Shown here: piece after piece, positions 44,299 to 52,384 of the stretch
Layout of the letters: every line of letters starts with the position of its first letter
How positions within the stretch are numbered: position 1 is the stretch's first letter
DNA from: an uncultured Lachnospiraceae bacterium
Lineage (GTDB): Bacteria; Bacillota; Clostridia; Lachnospirales; Lachnospiraceae
Assembly (NCBI GenBank): GCA_902793335.1
Contig: CADBCZ010000002.1
Span: 1-64,000, forward strand
DNA: 64,000 nt
Reading direction: 5' to 3'
Translations under genes and position numbers: made by a program
The notes under the pieces: model-generated
What the model was told of the DNA's origin: nothing
The model's database searches: none
The model's input: only the letters and a program-made list of their open reading frames with translations

Positions 44299-44901
44299 GT
44301 GGTAATTTACGTTTTTTTGATGAACAGTCTGTTGCTTGGAGTTGGTCTTGCAATGGATGCATTTTCCGTATCAATAGCTAACGGTATTCATAATCCGGCT
44401 ATGGATGGTCAGGAAAAAATGAAGATAGCCGGTGTTTTTGCCGGCTTTCAGTTAGTAATGCCGATGATTGGCTGGGGATTTGTCCATTTTCTCTTTGAAT
44501 CGTTTGCAGGCTTTCAGGTTTGGATACCTTGGATAGCATTGGTTTTACTGTCTTATATCGGTGGAAAGATGATATATGAAGCAGTAACTGGCAAAGATGA
44601 TTCGGAGCAGGAGGATGATAGCCGGGATGCAGGTCTTAGCAACAGGGATATTATAATACAGGGAATTGCAACATCTATAGATGCTCTTTCTGTGGGATTT
44701 ACTATCGCTGATTACAAGTTGTATAGAGCATTTTTGTGTTCATCTATTATCGGTATAGTAACGTTTATAATCTGTGAGATAGGATTAAGAATAGGTATAA
44801 AGGTCGGTATGAAACTTGCGAGAAAAGCATCGATTCTTGGAGGAATAATTCTTATTGCTATCGGTATAGAGATATTTATAAAAGGTTTCTTTTTGAGTTG
44901 A
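44299..44901 (+). CDS. mntP: MntP-like manganese efflux pump
   Basis: 200 residues with six membrane segments. LGVGLAMDAFSVSIANG in helix 1 and IATSIDALSVGFTIADY in the second half each carry the conserved Asp of the two MntP repeats. MntP exports Mn2+ to prevent toxicity. GTG 44299 follows AGGTAAG; ATG 44320 would give the classic short N-terminus (MNSLLLGVGLAMDAF) but has only a T run upstream, so the start is uncertain. No yybP-ykoY manganese riboswitch fits in the 18-base gap after the Suf genes, so it is probably cotranscribed with them. Confidence 0.85.
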   Translation: MVIYVFLMNSLLLGVGLAMDAFSVSIANGIHNPAMDGQEKMKIAGVFAGFQLVMPMIGWGFVHFLFESFAGFQVWIPWIALVLLSYIGGKMIYEAVTGKDDSEQEDDSRDAGLSNRDIIIQGIATSIDALSVGFTIADYKLYRAFLCSSIIGIVTFIICEIGLRIGIKVGMKLARKASILGGIILIAIGIEIFIKGFFLS

Positions 44902-44935
44902 TATACTTATCGGGATGATGTGAGGATTATACTTA

Positions 44936-45754
44936 ATGATAACAATTAAGATTACAGATGATTTTGACCTGAAAAGGATTGCTGACAGTGGACAATGTTT
45001 CAGATGGCAGCCAATTGAGGAAGAAGGATATCGCGTGATTCATGAAGAACATTGTCTTTGTATCTGGAAGGTTGATGACGAGGGTAACTATAAACTTGAC
45101 TGTACAGAGGAAGAATATAAGGATATATGGAGTGTCTATCTTGACATGGAAGAAGATTATCGTAGTATCAGAGAAAAAATTGACGAGGGTATCGATTCTT
45201 TTCTGTATGAGGCCTGTGAACATGAATGTGGAATCAGAATACTAAGACAGAATCCGTGGGAAGCGCTTATCAGCTTCATAATTTCGCAGAACAGAAATAT
45301 TCCTGCGATAAAAGCTTCAATTGAAAAACTCTGTGAACGCGCAGGAGAGAAGCGGATTGACAGTAGAGGAGAATTGTATTATACATTTCCGCGTCCTGAA
45401 GCAATAGTGGCAATGTCTGATGAGGCTTTAGCAGAGTGTAAACTGGGATACAGGGATAAATATATCAGAAATACAGCCGAAGCTGTTGCCTGCGGTGAAC
45501 TTGATCTGGAAAGTATTTCTGTCGGGACTGATGAAGAAATCTTATCAAAACTTATGGATATATACGGAGTAGGCAAGAAGGTGGCGAGTTGTATGTTGCT
45601 ATTTGGTCTGCACCATTTAGATGCATTTCCTATAGATGTATGGATTAAACGGGTGTTAGAGGCTGAGTATGTTGATGGATATCCGTTCGACACTTACAGT
45701 CCTTATAATGGAGTATACCAACAATATATGTTTGCCTATTATCGTAACAGATAG
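44936..45754 (+). CDS. 8-oxoguanine DNA glycosylase/AP lyase (OGG1 type)
   Basis: 272 residues. The N-terminal ~90 residues are an OGG_N TATA-box-like fold (FDLKRIADSGQCFRWQPI with the conserved CFRW); then comes an HhH-GPD domain: QNPWEALISFIISQNRNIPAIKASIEKLC, the helix-hairpin-helix IYGVGKKVASCMLLFGL with the Schiff-base lysine, and FPIDVWIKRVL with the catalytic Asp. It removes 8-oxoguanine opposite cytosine. Its family lacks the terminal Fe-S cluster of MutY/Nth. Thirty-four bases after mntP; the terminator at 45790 closes the transcript, so Fe-S assembly, Mn2+ export and oxidative DNA repair may form one stress-related unit. Confidence 0.9.
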   Translation: MITIKITDDFDLKRIADSGQCFRWQPIEEEGYRVIHEEHCLCIWKVDDEGNYKLDCTEEEYKDIWSVYLDMEEDYRSIREKIDEGIDSFLYEACEHECGIRILRQNPWEALISFIISQNRNIPAIKASIEKLCERAGEKRIDSRGELYYTFPRPEAIVAMSDEALAECKLGYRDKYIRNTAEAVACGELDLESISVGTDEEILSKLMDIYGVGKKVASCMLLFGLHHLDAFPIDVWIKRVLEAEYVDGYPFDTYSPYNGVYQQYMFAYYRNR

Positions 45755-45789
45755 TGTAAGGTTATAAGATTAATAGAATATTGTAATAA

Positions 45790-45832
45790 AAGGTCTTTAT
45801 CTGTCTTACAAAAACGGATAGAGACTTTTTTT
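45790..45832 (+). terminator. Terminator after the glycosylase gene
   Basis: AAGGTCTTTATCTGT (45790-45804) pairs with ACGGATAGAGACTT (45814-45827, wobble and bulges), followed by TTTTT. Confidence 0.75.
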
Positions 45833-45841
45833 GAACATCGG

Positions 45842-45925
45842 TGATTATTTATAATCATTTTTGTTTATCTTTTTGTGGCAAAATGATTATTAATGATTGA
45901 CAATGATTATTTGCGGTGGTATATT
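45842..45925 (+). promoter_or_regulatory. Promoter and TGATTAT operator repeats of the fructose operon
   Basis: TGATTAT-TT-ATAATCA (45842-45857) is an inverted repeat with 7-bp arms. ATGATTAT recurs as direct repeats at 45883-45890 and 45903-45910, exactly 20 bases apart, on either side of the -35 TTGACA (45897-45902); the -10 TATATT is at 45920-45925 (17-base spacer). This is a likely site array for the DeoR-type regulator encoded next. Confidence 0.65.
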
Positions 45926-45964
45926 GATTATACTACGTTAGAATTGCAAAGGAGATGATCAGAG

Positions 45965-46720
45965 ATGCTCACTGAAGAAAGAAGAAATGCGATTGTATCA
46001 TATCTGGAAAAGAATAATACCGCAACAGTTCAGGAATTGGTTGAGGCTCTCGATGCTTCGGCAGCAACAATAAGACGTGACTTATTGGCGCTTCATGAGG
46101 AACATAGGATTAATAAGGTTTTCGGAGGCGCCACCTCCCTTAAGTTCATGGATTTAAATTCAGATGAACCGTCCGTCGCAGAGAAAGCAGTCCGCAACAC
46201 AGAGGAGAAGGATATAATCTCTAAGTATGCTGCCTCGCTTATACGAGACAATGACTTCGTTTATATTGACGCGGGTACAACAACCCTTCATCTTATTGAT
46301 CACATTACCAATAAGAATGCGAAATATATAACGAACGGTGTTGTACATGCGAAAAAACTGCTTGAGAGAGGGTTGCCGACAATGATAATCGGGGGAAGGA
46401 TCAAGCCGGTAACGGAAGCGGTTATAGGTCCGGAATGTATTGAGTCGCTTTCAAAATTTCATTTTACTAAAGCATTCATAGGAACGAATGGAATATCAGT
46501 TCAGGCAGGTTATACAACTCCGGATGTTGATGAGGCGTTAGTTAAGACTGAGGCGATTAAGCACTCATTTCTTACATATATTCTTGCCGATCATTCAAAG
46601 TTTGGTGTGGTAAGCTCAGTTACTTTTTCCGACATTAAGGAATGTTGTATTATTACGGACACGGAGCCTGACAAGAAATATTCGGATCAGACGATAATTA
46701 AGGCAGTTGCATGTATATAG
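45965..46720 (+). CDS. fruR: DeoR/GlpR-family regulator of the fructose operon (FruR-like)
   Basis: 251 residues. The N-terminal DeoR helix-turn-helix reads MLTEERRNAIVSYLEKNNTATVQELVEALDASAATIRRDLLALHEEHRINKVFGGA; the C-terminal sugar-phosphate sensor is a DeoRC/ISOCOT domain with YIDAGTTTLHL, ITNGVVHAKKLLERG, IGGRIKPVTEAVIGPE, FIGTNGI and LADHSKFG. By family and position next to fruK it should sense fructose-1-phosphate and repress the operon. RBS AAAGGAG precedes ATG 45965. Confidence 0.9.
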   Translation: MLTEERRNAIVSYLEKNNTATVQELVEALDASAATIRRDLLALHEEHRINKVFGGATSLKFMDLNSDEPSVAEKAVRNTEEKDIISKYAASLIRDNDFVYIDAGTTTLHLIDHITNKNAKYITNGVVHAKKLLERGLPTMIIGGRIKPVTEAVIGPECIESLSKFHFTKAFIGTNGISVQAGYTTPDVDEALVKTEAIKHSFLTYILADHSKFGVVSSVTFSDIKECCIITDTEPDKKYSDQTIIKAVACI

Positions 46721-46759
46721 AATTTATTGATTAACAAAACATTTAATAAGGAGATTCAA

Positions 46760-47665
46760 ATGATCTACACAGTTACCTTCAATCCTGCAATCGACTATAT
46801 AGTGAGAATGGATAAGCAACTTGATATCGGAATGACAAACAGATCCGTATCTGAAGCTTGTTTCTTTGGTGGAAAGGGTATTAATGTTTCGACGGTACTT
46901 AAGAATTTGGGAATAGAGAGTACTGCACTTGGATTTGTGGCCGGATTCACTGGCGAAGCAATAATCAAAAGCGTTAAAGAAAAAGGTATAATAGCTGATT
47001 TTATTATGTTAAATGAAGGGATTTCAAGAATTAATGTCAAGATAAAGTCTGATGATGAGACTGAAATCAATGCTCAAGGACCTCATATCAGCGAGGAGGC
47101 ATACAATGAGTTATTGCTCAAACTTGATTCATTAAAGGAAGGGGATATCCTTATTCTTGCGGGAAGTATACCTAATTCTCTACCAAGTAATGTATATGAG
47201 ATTATTTTAGAAAGACTGGAAAAGAAAAATGTTACTTTTGTTGTCGATGCAACTAAGGATCTTTTGCTTAATGTCTTAAGATATAAGCCGTTTCTCATTA
47301 AGCCGAATAATCATGAGCTTGGTGAAATGTTTAAAACAGTGCTTAAGACAGATGATGAAATCGAAGAACATGCAAGGAAATTACAGGATATGGGGGCAAG
47401 AAATGTTCTGATTTCAATGGCAGGAGATGGGGCAATGCTTATAACAGAAGATGGACAGAGATTTCGTGTTGGTGTGCCGAAGGGAAAGGTCAAGAACTCG
47501 GTTGGTGCAGGTGATTCTATGGTGGCGGGTTTTGTTGCAGGCTATATGAAAACAAAGGATTACCGGACAGCACTTAATATGGGAACTGCTGCCGGAAGCG
47601 CTACCGCATTTTCTGATGATCTTGCAACGGGAGAGCTCATAAATGATATTTACGAAACTTTGTAA
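46760..47665 (+). CDS. fruK: 1-phosphofructokinase
   Basis: 301 residues, PfkB/ribokinase family; phosphorylates fructose-1-phosphate to fructose-1,6-bisphosphate. MIYTVTFNPAIDYIVRMD, FGGKGINVSTVLKNLGIESTALGFV, GSIPNSLP, FLIKPNNHELGE and the ATP/catalytic motif VGAGDSMVAGFVAG with its Asp are diagnostic. ATG 46760 is used, with AAGGAG before it; the TTG at 46727 would add an unconserved extension. The gene lies 39 bases after the regulator gene. The PTS transporter that normally follows has been deleted. Confidence 0.95.
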   Translation: MIYTVTFNPAIDYIVRMDKQLDIGMTNRSVSEACFFGGKGINVSTVLKNLGIESTALGFVAGFTGEAIIKSVKEKGIIADFIMLNEGISRINVKIKSDDETEINAQGPHISEEAYNELLLKLDSLKEGDILILAGSIPNSLPSNVYEIILERLEKKNVTFVVDATKDLLLNVLRYKPFLIKPNNHELGEMFKTVLKTDDEIEEHARKLQDMGARNVLISMAGDGAMLITEDGQRFRVGVPKGKVKNSVGAGDSMVAGFVAGYMKTKDYRTALNMGTAAGSATAFSDDLATGELINDIYETL

Positions 47666-47699
47666 GCGTACATTAAAGTTTCGTTGATATATATTTAAA

Positions 47700-47882
47700 A
47701 TGAATATTGGTGTGGCAGGTGCTATGTCAATGGCATTTAAGTGTACTCTCATGGCACCTCATGGTGGAATCTTTGTATTTCCGGTGGTAGGTAACGTATT
47801 TATGTATCTTGTATCACTTCTTGTTGGATCGGCAGTAGGATGCGTGCTACTGGGAATTCTCAAGAAGGATGCCAAACAATAA
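47700..47882 (+). pseudogene. fruA: C-terminal remnant of a fructose PTS IIC component (fruA)
   Basis: 60 codons reading [20 protein letters not shown] then [20 protein letters not shown], ending [11 protein letters not shown]. This matches the last segment of fructose-specific EIIC ([21 protein letters not shown]). Everything upstream, more than 500 codons of EIIA/EIIB/EIIC, is missing, and only 34 bases separate the fruK stop from this fragment; there is no RBS. An internal deletion has removed the transporter while keeping fruK, ptsH and ptsI in order. A short read-through peptide is not expected to work. Confidence 0.85.
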
Positions 47883-47896
47883 AAAAGGAGAAAATT

Positions 47897-48160
47897 ATGG
47901 TATCAAAGAGTATAACGGTAAAAAATGAACAGGGAATGCATATGCGTCCCGCAAGCCTTCTTTCGCAGATGGCTTCTTCATACGAGAGTAGTGTGAAGAT
48001 TAATTTTAACGGAAACAGCTATGACTGCAAAAGTATTATGTTTCTTATGAGTGCATGCATCAAATGTGGTTCAGAGATTGAACTTGTATGTGAAGGTGCT
48101 GATGAGGAAGAAGCTTTTGTTAAGGTTTCAGATTTTATTGAAAACGGAATGGGTGATTGA
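47897..48160 (+). CDS. ptsH: Phosphocarrier protein HPr
   Basis: 87 residues. The active His lies in EQGMHMRPASLL (position 15-16) and the regulatory Ser in CKSIMFLMSACI (the Ser46 region), which HPr kinase can phosphorylate in Firmicutes. GADEEEAFVKVSDFIENG ends the protein. It carries phosphate from EI to the sugar-specific PTS proteins. ATG 47897 has AAAGGAG upstream; the longer frame from 47840 runs into the fruA remnant and is not the start. The MHM in place of the more common IHA is slightly unusual. Confidence 0.93.
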   Translation: MVSKSITVKNEQGMHMRPASLLSQMASSYESSVKINFNGNSYDCKSIMFLMSACIKCGSEIELVCEGADEEEAFVKVSDFIENGMGD

Positions 48161-48235
48161 TCATATAGTATAATACACATGTCACTTCTCTGCGTTTAGC
48201 AGTGAGGTGACCGGTATATACAGTTGGAGGTTTAT

Positions 48236-49942
48236 ATGAAGAATGGAATAGCAGCATCACGAGGCATAGGTATTGGAAGTATATGTCGTATAATTGAACA
48301 TGATCTTTCATTTGAAGCTAATATGGTTACGGATACGCTTGCTGAAAAAGCCCGTTTTCATAAAGCGATAGATGAATTTGTGGAGGATACTAATGCCAAA
48401 GCGGAAGATATTAGAAGGCTCATAGGTGAGAAGGAGGCAGAAATACTTCTCGGGCATGCTGTTATGATATCAGATCCTGCAATGTCCGGTGAGATGGATA
48501 AAATGATCGAATCAGGCCAGTGCGCGGAATCGGCTCTGACTGCTGTTTGTGATATGTTTATAGGCATGTTTTCGCAGTTGGATGATGATATGATGCGCCA
48601 AAGGGTTTCCGATATCGCGGATGTTAAAGTCAGCATTTTAAAGAGACTGCTTGGTATTGAAGATGTTGATATAAGCAGTGTTGCTCCGGGTACAGTGATC
48701 GTTTGTAAGGATCTTACTCCCTCTATGACTTCACAGATAGTCAAAGAGAATGTAACGGGAATAATCACTGAGGTTGGAGGTAAGACTTCGCATTCCGCTA
48801 TACTTGCCAGAGCTTTGGAAATACCGGCGGTACTATCCGTTCCCGGTATTGTTGATGCGGTTAATGACAAGGATACTGCGATAATTGATGGTAATGAGGG
48901 TGTAGTTTATATAAATCCGGATGGTGAAATCCTTTCAAAATATATGTTAAAACGAGAGGAGTATATCAGAAAGCAGGCAGAACTTAACAAGTTTATCGGC
49001 AAAGAAACAGTAAATGCAGATGGAACAAAGGTTGAGCTTTTCTGCAACATTGGTACACCTAAGGATGCAAAGAAAGCAGTTGAATGTGATGGAGAAGGTA
49101 TAGGGCTGTTCCGTTCTGAATTTTTATTCATGGATAATACACATCTGCCTACTGAGGAAGAGCAGTTTGAAGCTTATAAAGAGGCTGTTGAGACAATGGG
49201 AGGAAGAAGTGTTATCATACGTACATTGGACATTGGCGGTGACAAAGATATTCCTTATCTGGGCCTTGAAAAAGAGGAGAATCCTTTTCTTGGCTACAGA
49301 GCTGTAAGGTACTGCCTTGGAAATGTGGACATGTATAAGACACAACTTAAAGCAATAATCAGAGCCAGTGCATTTGGTAAGGTGAAGATAATGATTCCGC
49401 TTGTAACCACTGTTGATGAGATAAGGCTTGTAAAAGGGCTTGTTTCGGAAATAAAGGAAGAACTGAAAGCTGAAGGGATAACATTTGATAATAGTATTGA
49501 AATTGGATGTATGATAGAGACTGCCGCAGCGTCATTGATAGCTGATCTTTTGGCTAAGGAGGCGGACTTCTTCTCTATCGGAACCAATGATCTTACACAG
49601 TATACAATGAGTGTGGACAGAGGTAATCCTAAGGTTGCTTATCTTTATTCAACCTTCCAGCCGTCAGTGCTTAGATCGATTCGGCATATAATCAAGTGTG
49701 CAAATGAAGCCGGGATTCCGGTTGGTATGTGTGGGGAAGCTGCCGCGGATCCTTTGATGATACCTCTTTTGATGTCGTTTGGGTTAAATGAATACAGTGT
49801 AAATCCGGTGCTGGTTCTTAAGGCACGATGTATTATTTCGAAATGGTCGAAGTCTGAAGCGGATGAGTTGACTAAAAAAGTTATGTCTATGGACTCTGAA
49901 GAGGATATCCTGAAAACTCTTAAAGAAGCGGCAAAAGAGTAG
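48236..49942 (+). CDS. ptsI: PTS enzyme I (phosphoenolpyruvate-protein phosphotransferase)
   Basis: 568 residues, the usual length. N-terminal HPr-binding domain (~1-145), phosphohistidine domain with GGKTSHSAILARALEIPAVL (His ~188), and a PEP-binding TIM barrel with GIGLFRSEFLFMD, RTLDIGGDKDIPYLGLEKEENPFLGYRAVRYCL, MIPLVTTVDEI, IGCMIETAAASLIAD, FSIGTNDLTQYTMSVDRGNP and VGMCGEAAADP. It starts the PTS phosphate chain from PEP. ATG 48236 follows TTGGAGG. Seventy-five bases after ptsH, with a hairpin (48181-48211) in the gap that lacks a T run. Confidence 0.96.
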   Translation: MKNGIAASRGIGIGSICRIIEHDLSFEANMVTDTLAEKARFHKAIDEFVEDTNAKAEDIRRLIGEKEAEILLGHAVMISDPAMSGEMDKMIESGQCAESALTAVCDMFIGMFSQLDDDMMRQRVSDIADVKVSILKRLLGIEDVDISSVAPGTVIVCKDLTPSMTSQIVKENVTGIITEVGGKTSHSAILARALEIPAVLSVPGIVDAVNDKDTAIIDGNEGVVYINPDGEILSKYMLKREEYIRKQAELNKFIGKETVNADGTKVELFCNIGTPKDAKKAVECDGEGIGLFRSEFLFMDNTHLPTEEEQFEAYKEAVETMGGRSVIIRTLDIGGDKDIPYLGLEKEENPFLGYRAVRYCLGNVDMYKTQLKAIIRASAFGKVKIMIPLVTTVDEIRLVKGLVSEIKEELKAEGITFDNSIEIGCMIETAAASLIADLLAKEADFFSIGTNDLTQYTMSVDRGNPKVAYLYSTFQPSVLRSIRHIIKCANEAGIPVGMCGEAAADPLMIPLLMSFGLNEYSVNPVLVLKARCIISKWSKSEADELTKKVMSMDSEEDILKTLKEAAKE

Positions 49943-49971
49943 AATTCTGAATAAACTAAGATTGATCATAT

Positions 49972-50000
49972 AAGAAGTTCCTTTCAAGGGGCTTCTTTTT
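49972..50000 (+). terminator. Terminator after ptsI
   Basis: AAGAAGTTCCTT (49972-49983) pairs with AGGGGCTTCTT (49987-49997), with wobble pairs and a short loop, then TTT. Confidence 0.7.
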
Positions 50001-50020
50001 GGTAGAATAAAATTTGATGT

Positions 50021-50160
50021 GGACTTTCATAGTAAACGACTATGCTAAGCTCATCTGTCGCCCTGAGGGCTTGGATTCGCTAAGCGCCGCTGTATACAGA
50101 AAGTAACCCAATCAGCCGTCGCTTTTAGCTCGGCTTCTTGGACTTTCATAGTAAAACGAC
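50021..50160. repeat. 140-base segment bounded by two direct copies of a ~20-bp word
   Basis: GGACTTTCATAGTAAACGAC (50021-50040) recurs at 50140-50160 with one extra A. The ~100 bases between are richer in G+C than their surroundings and contain GCTAAGC/CGCTAAGCG words and CCCTGAGGGC-type short inverted repeats. There is no open frame of note. It may be a dispersed repeat or mobile remnant in the gap between ptsI and the cellulase gene. Confidence 0.5.
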
Positions 50161-50233
50161 AAAAAAACTTGCAATTACATCGTTTGAACATTATGATTAG
50201 ATAAAAATAAAATGAATACGAAGTTGGAGAAAA

Positions 50234-52363
50234 ATGAAAACATATAGAGGTATCAGGAAATGTTTGAAGTGGCTTTTGACATTTACATTGATGGTAAGTG
50301 CTGTTGTACCATCCAAAGGTGTGAGTGCAGAATCGAACAATACAAGCAGTGAAGTGACTGCAGCAGTTAAGAAACTTTCAGGGGATCAGAATTGGTCGGA
50401 ATATAATTTTTCTGTAACCAATGGTACATCAGGTCCTGTCAGCGGTGTTAAAATATCGGTACCATTTACAGGTAATGTCGATAATTTGAAGTCGTGGGGA
50501 TGTAATGTTTCCAAAAGTGGTTCGTACATAATTATTAATTATACGTCTGTGTTAGAGGCGGGACAAACCTATTCCTGCATTGGCGATGAAACGAAAAAGT
50601 TTGGTTTTGGAGGAGGTGCTACATTGGGTTTGCCAACAGTAGAATTTGTATATGGTACGGAAGGCGGTAGTACTTCAACGAGTGAACTAAAATATGAGCT
50701 TAGAGGACTGAAAAAAACAGTTGTAGATGAGGATACTCCGGTAGGAAAACATGGAAAACTTAACTTGTCATCGATCAACGGATATTCTACTCCGGTTATA
50801 GTTGACAAAAACGGTGTGCCGTTTCAGTTAAGAGGCGCAAGCAGTCATGGAATTCAGTGGGATGTAGGATATAACTATGTTAATAAAGGAGCTTATCAGA
50901 GTCTGCGTGATGAGTGGGGCGTGAATATGGTACGTTTGGCTGCCTATGTAACCCAGAATGGATATACAGCAGGCGCAAAAGATAGCATGGATACGGTTAT
51001 ACAAAGAGGTGTTCAGGCAGCTACGGAGCTTGGAATGTATGTAATAGTTGATTGGCATATCCATGCTGAAAATCCTCATACAACAAAAGAAGCAGCAAAG
51101 GAATTCTTTACGAAGTATGCAATAATGTATAAGGATTACGATAATGTAATATTTGAAATCTGTAATGAACCGACAGGTGTGGACTGGTATAACAACTCGG
51201 GAGCAGATTTGTATTCTTATTGTAGGGAGATTGCAACAGTGATACGTGAATGCGGAAGCTCTGCATTAATAGTTTGCGGAACTAATACATGGTCACAGGA
51301 TGTTGATGATGTAGCTAAAAAACCATTAAAGGATGATGGTTTTAAGAATATATTATATACCTTCCATTTCTATTCGGGTTCTCATTATGAAGATAAAATG
51401 AATAAAGTAAAAAAAGCAATACAGGATGGAACTCCGTTGTTTGTTACGGAATTTGGAATCTGTGATGCATCCGGTAATGGTAACTACGATACAGCTAATG
51501 CGGATGAATGGATAAAACTGTTTGATGAAAATAGTGTCAGCTACTGTTGTTGGAGTTTGTGTAATAAGGACGAATCGGCATCTTATCTAAAGTCTTCATG
51601 CAGCAAAACGGAAGGCGGATGGATTGAAGAGGATTTGTCGACAACCGGAATTTGGTTAGTAAATACATATCGTGCCCATCAGGATGCTGAGGAAACTGGT
51701 CAGCAACCGCCTGCCGGAGAGACAGAGGAGCCAAGTCAGCAACCACCTGCCGGAGAGACAGAAGAACCAAGTCAACAAATCCCGGGAGAAGGAGTGGTAG
51801 AAAAAATAAATAATGAAACATATCAGTCTGTCAAGGCAACAAATATGCAGTTGTCAGCTGACTTAAACGGAGTAACAGATGTTGAGATTTCAGATACTTA
51901 TCAATTAGCTGTCAAAAAAACGATGTCAATAAAGGTAGCATTTAGTCCTAAAGAAGCCGTTGAAGAAAGTATCACGATATCAACCTCTGCACCTGAAGTA
52001 GTAGAGGTGAACGGTAATACAATAAAGGGGTTAAAAGCCGGAACAGCAAAGATTACGGTGGTTTCTGCAAATGGTATTACCCACACCTTTAATGTAAAGG
52101 TTATGAATGCGCCGGTTAAAAAATTGAGGATTAAGGCATCTAAAAAAACGGTTAAAGTTGGCAAAAAGCTTAAACTAAAAGCGGTTATCAAAAATAAAAA
52201 AGCAAGTAAAAAAGTTTTCTGGAAATCGTCAAATGAAGAAATTGCAACAGTAAACCAGAAAGGAATTATTAAAGCTGTTAAGAAGGGTAAAGTGAAGATA
52301 ACTGCTATTGCGCTTGATGGAAGCGGAAAGAAAGCATCACTTGTAATAAAGGTAAAGAAATAA
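50234..52363 (+). CDS. Secreted GH5 cellulase/endoglucanase with CBM2-like and two Big2 domains
   Basis: 709 residues, exported. Signal peptide ~1-33 (basic start, WLLTFTLMVSAVVPSKGVSA). A CBM2-like cellulose-binding domain (~37-140, WSEYNFSVTNGTSGPVSGVKI, LKSWGCNV) is followed by a GH5 subfamily-2-like catalytic domain (~175-480) with RGASSHGIQW, DWHIHAEN, acid/base Glu in FEICNEPTG, TFHFYSG and nucleophile Glu in LFVTEFGICDASG. Then comes a linker repeating QQPPAGETEEPS, and two bacterial Ig-like (Big2) domains (~545-630 and 632-709), the last very Lys-rich, which may bind the cell wall. There is no LPXTG or dockerin. It probably cuts beta-1,4-glucan. RBS TTGGAG. It ends 21 bases before the response regulator gene. 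Confidence 0.93.
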   Translation: MKTYRGIRKCLKWLLTFTLMVSAVVPSKGVSAESNNTSSEVTAAVKKLSGDQNWSEYNFSVTNGTSGPVSGVKISVPFTGNVDNLKSWGCNVSKSGSYIIINYTSVLEAGQTYSCIGDETKKFGFGGGATLGLPTVEFVYGTEGGSTSTSELKYELRGLKKTVVDEDTPVGKHGKLNLSSINGYSTPVIVDKNGVPFQLRGASSHGIQWDVGYNYVNKGAYQSLRDEWGVNMVRLAAYVTQNGYTAGAKDSMDTVIQRGVQAATELGMYVIVDWHIHAENPHTTKEAAKEFFTKYAIMYKDYDNVIFEICNEPTGVDWYNNSGADLYSYCREIATVIRECGSSALIVCGTNTWSQDVDDVAKKPLKDDGFKNILYTFHFYSGSHYEDKMNKVKKAIQDGTPLFVTEFGICDASGNGNYDTANADEWIKLFDENSVSYCCWSLCNKDESASYLKSSCSKTEGGWIEEDLSTTGIWLVNTYRAHQDAEETGQQPPAGETEEPSQQPPAGETEEPSQQIPGEGVVEKINNETYQSVKATNMQLSADLNGVTDVEISDTYQLAVKKTMSIKVAFSPKEAVEESITISTSAPEVVEVNGNTIKGLKAGTAKITVVSANGITHTFNVKVMNAPVKKLRIKASKKTVKVGKKLKLKAVIKNKKASKKVFWKSSNEEIATVNQKGIIKAVKKGKVKITAIALDGSGKKASLVIKVKK

Positions 52364-52384
52364 AAAGTGACAGAGAGTGGAAAA

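Noticed and set aside
44281-44320. Manganese (yybP-ykoY) riboswitch before mntP
   Set aside because: Only 18 bases separate the genes and no aptamer-like sequence is present.
48181-48211. Terminator between ptsH and ptsI
   Set aside because: The 13-bp imperfect hairpin lacks a T run and lies inside an operon; at most it affects processing or stability.
48358-48870. 170-codon minus-strand frame inside ptsI
   Set aside because: Ser/Ile-rich shadow of a well-conserved gene on the other strand.
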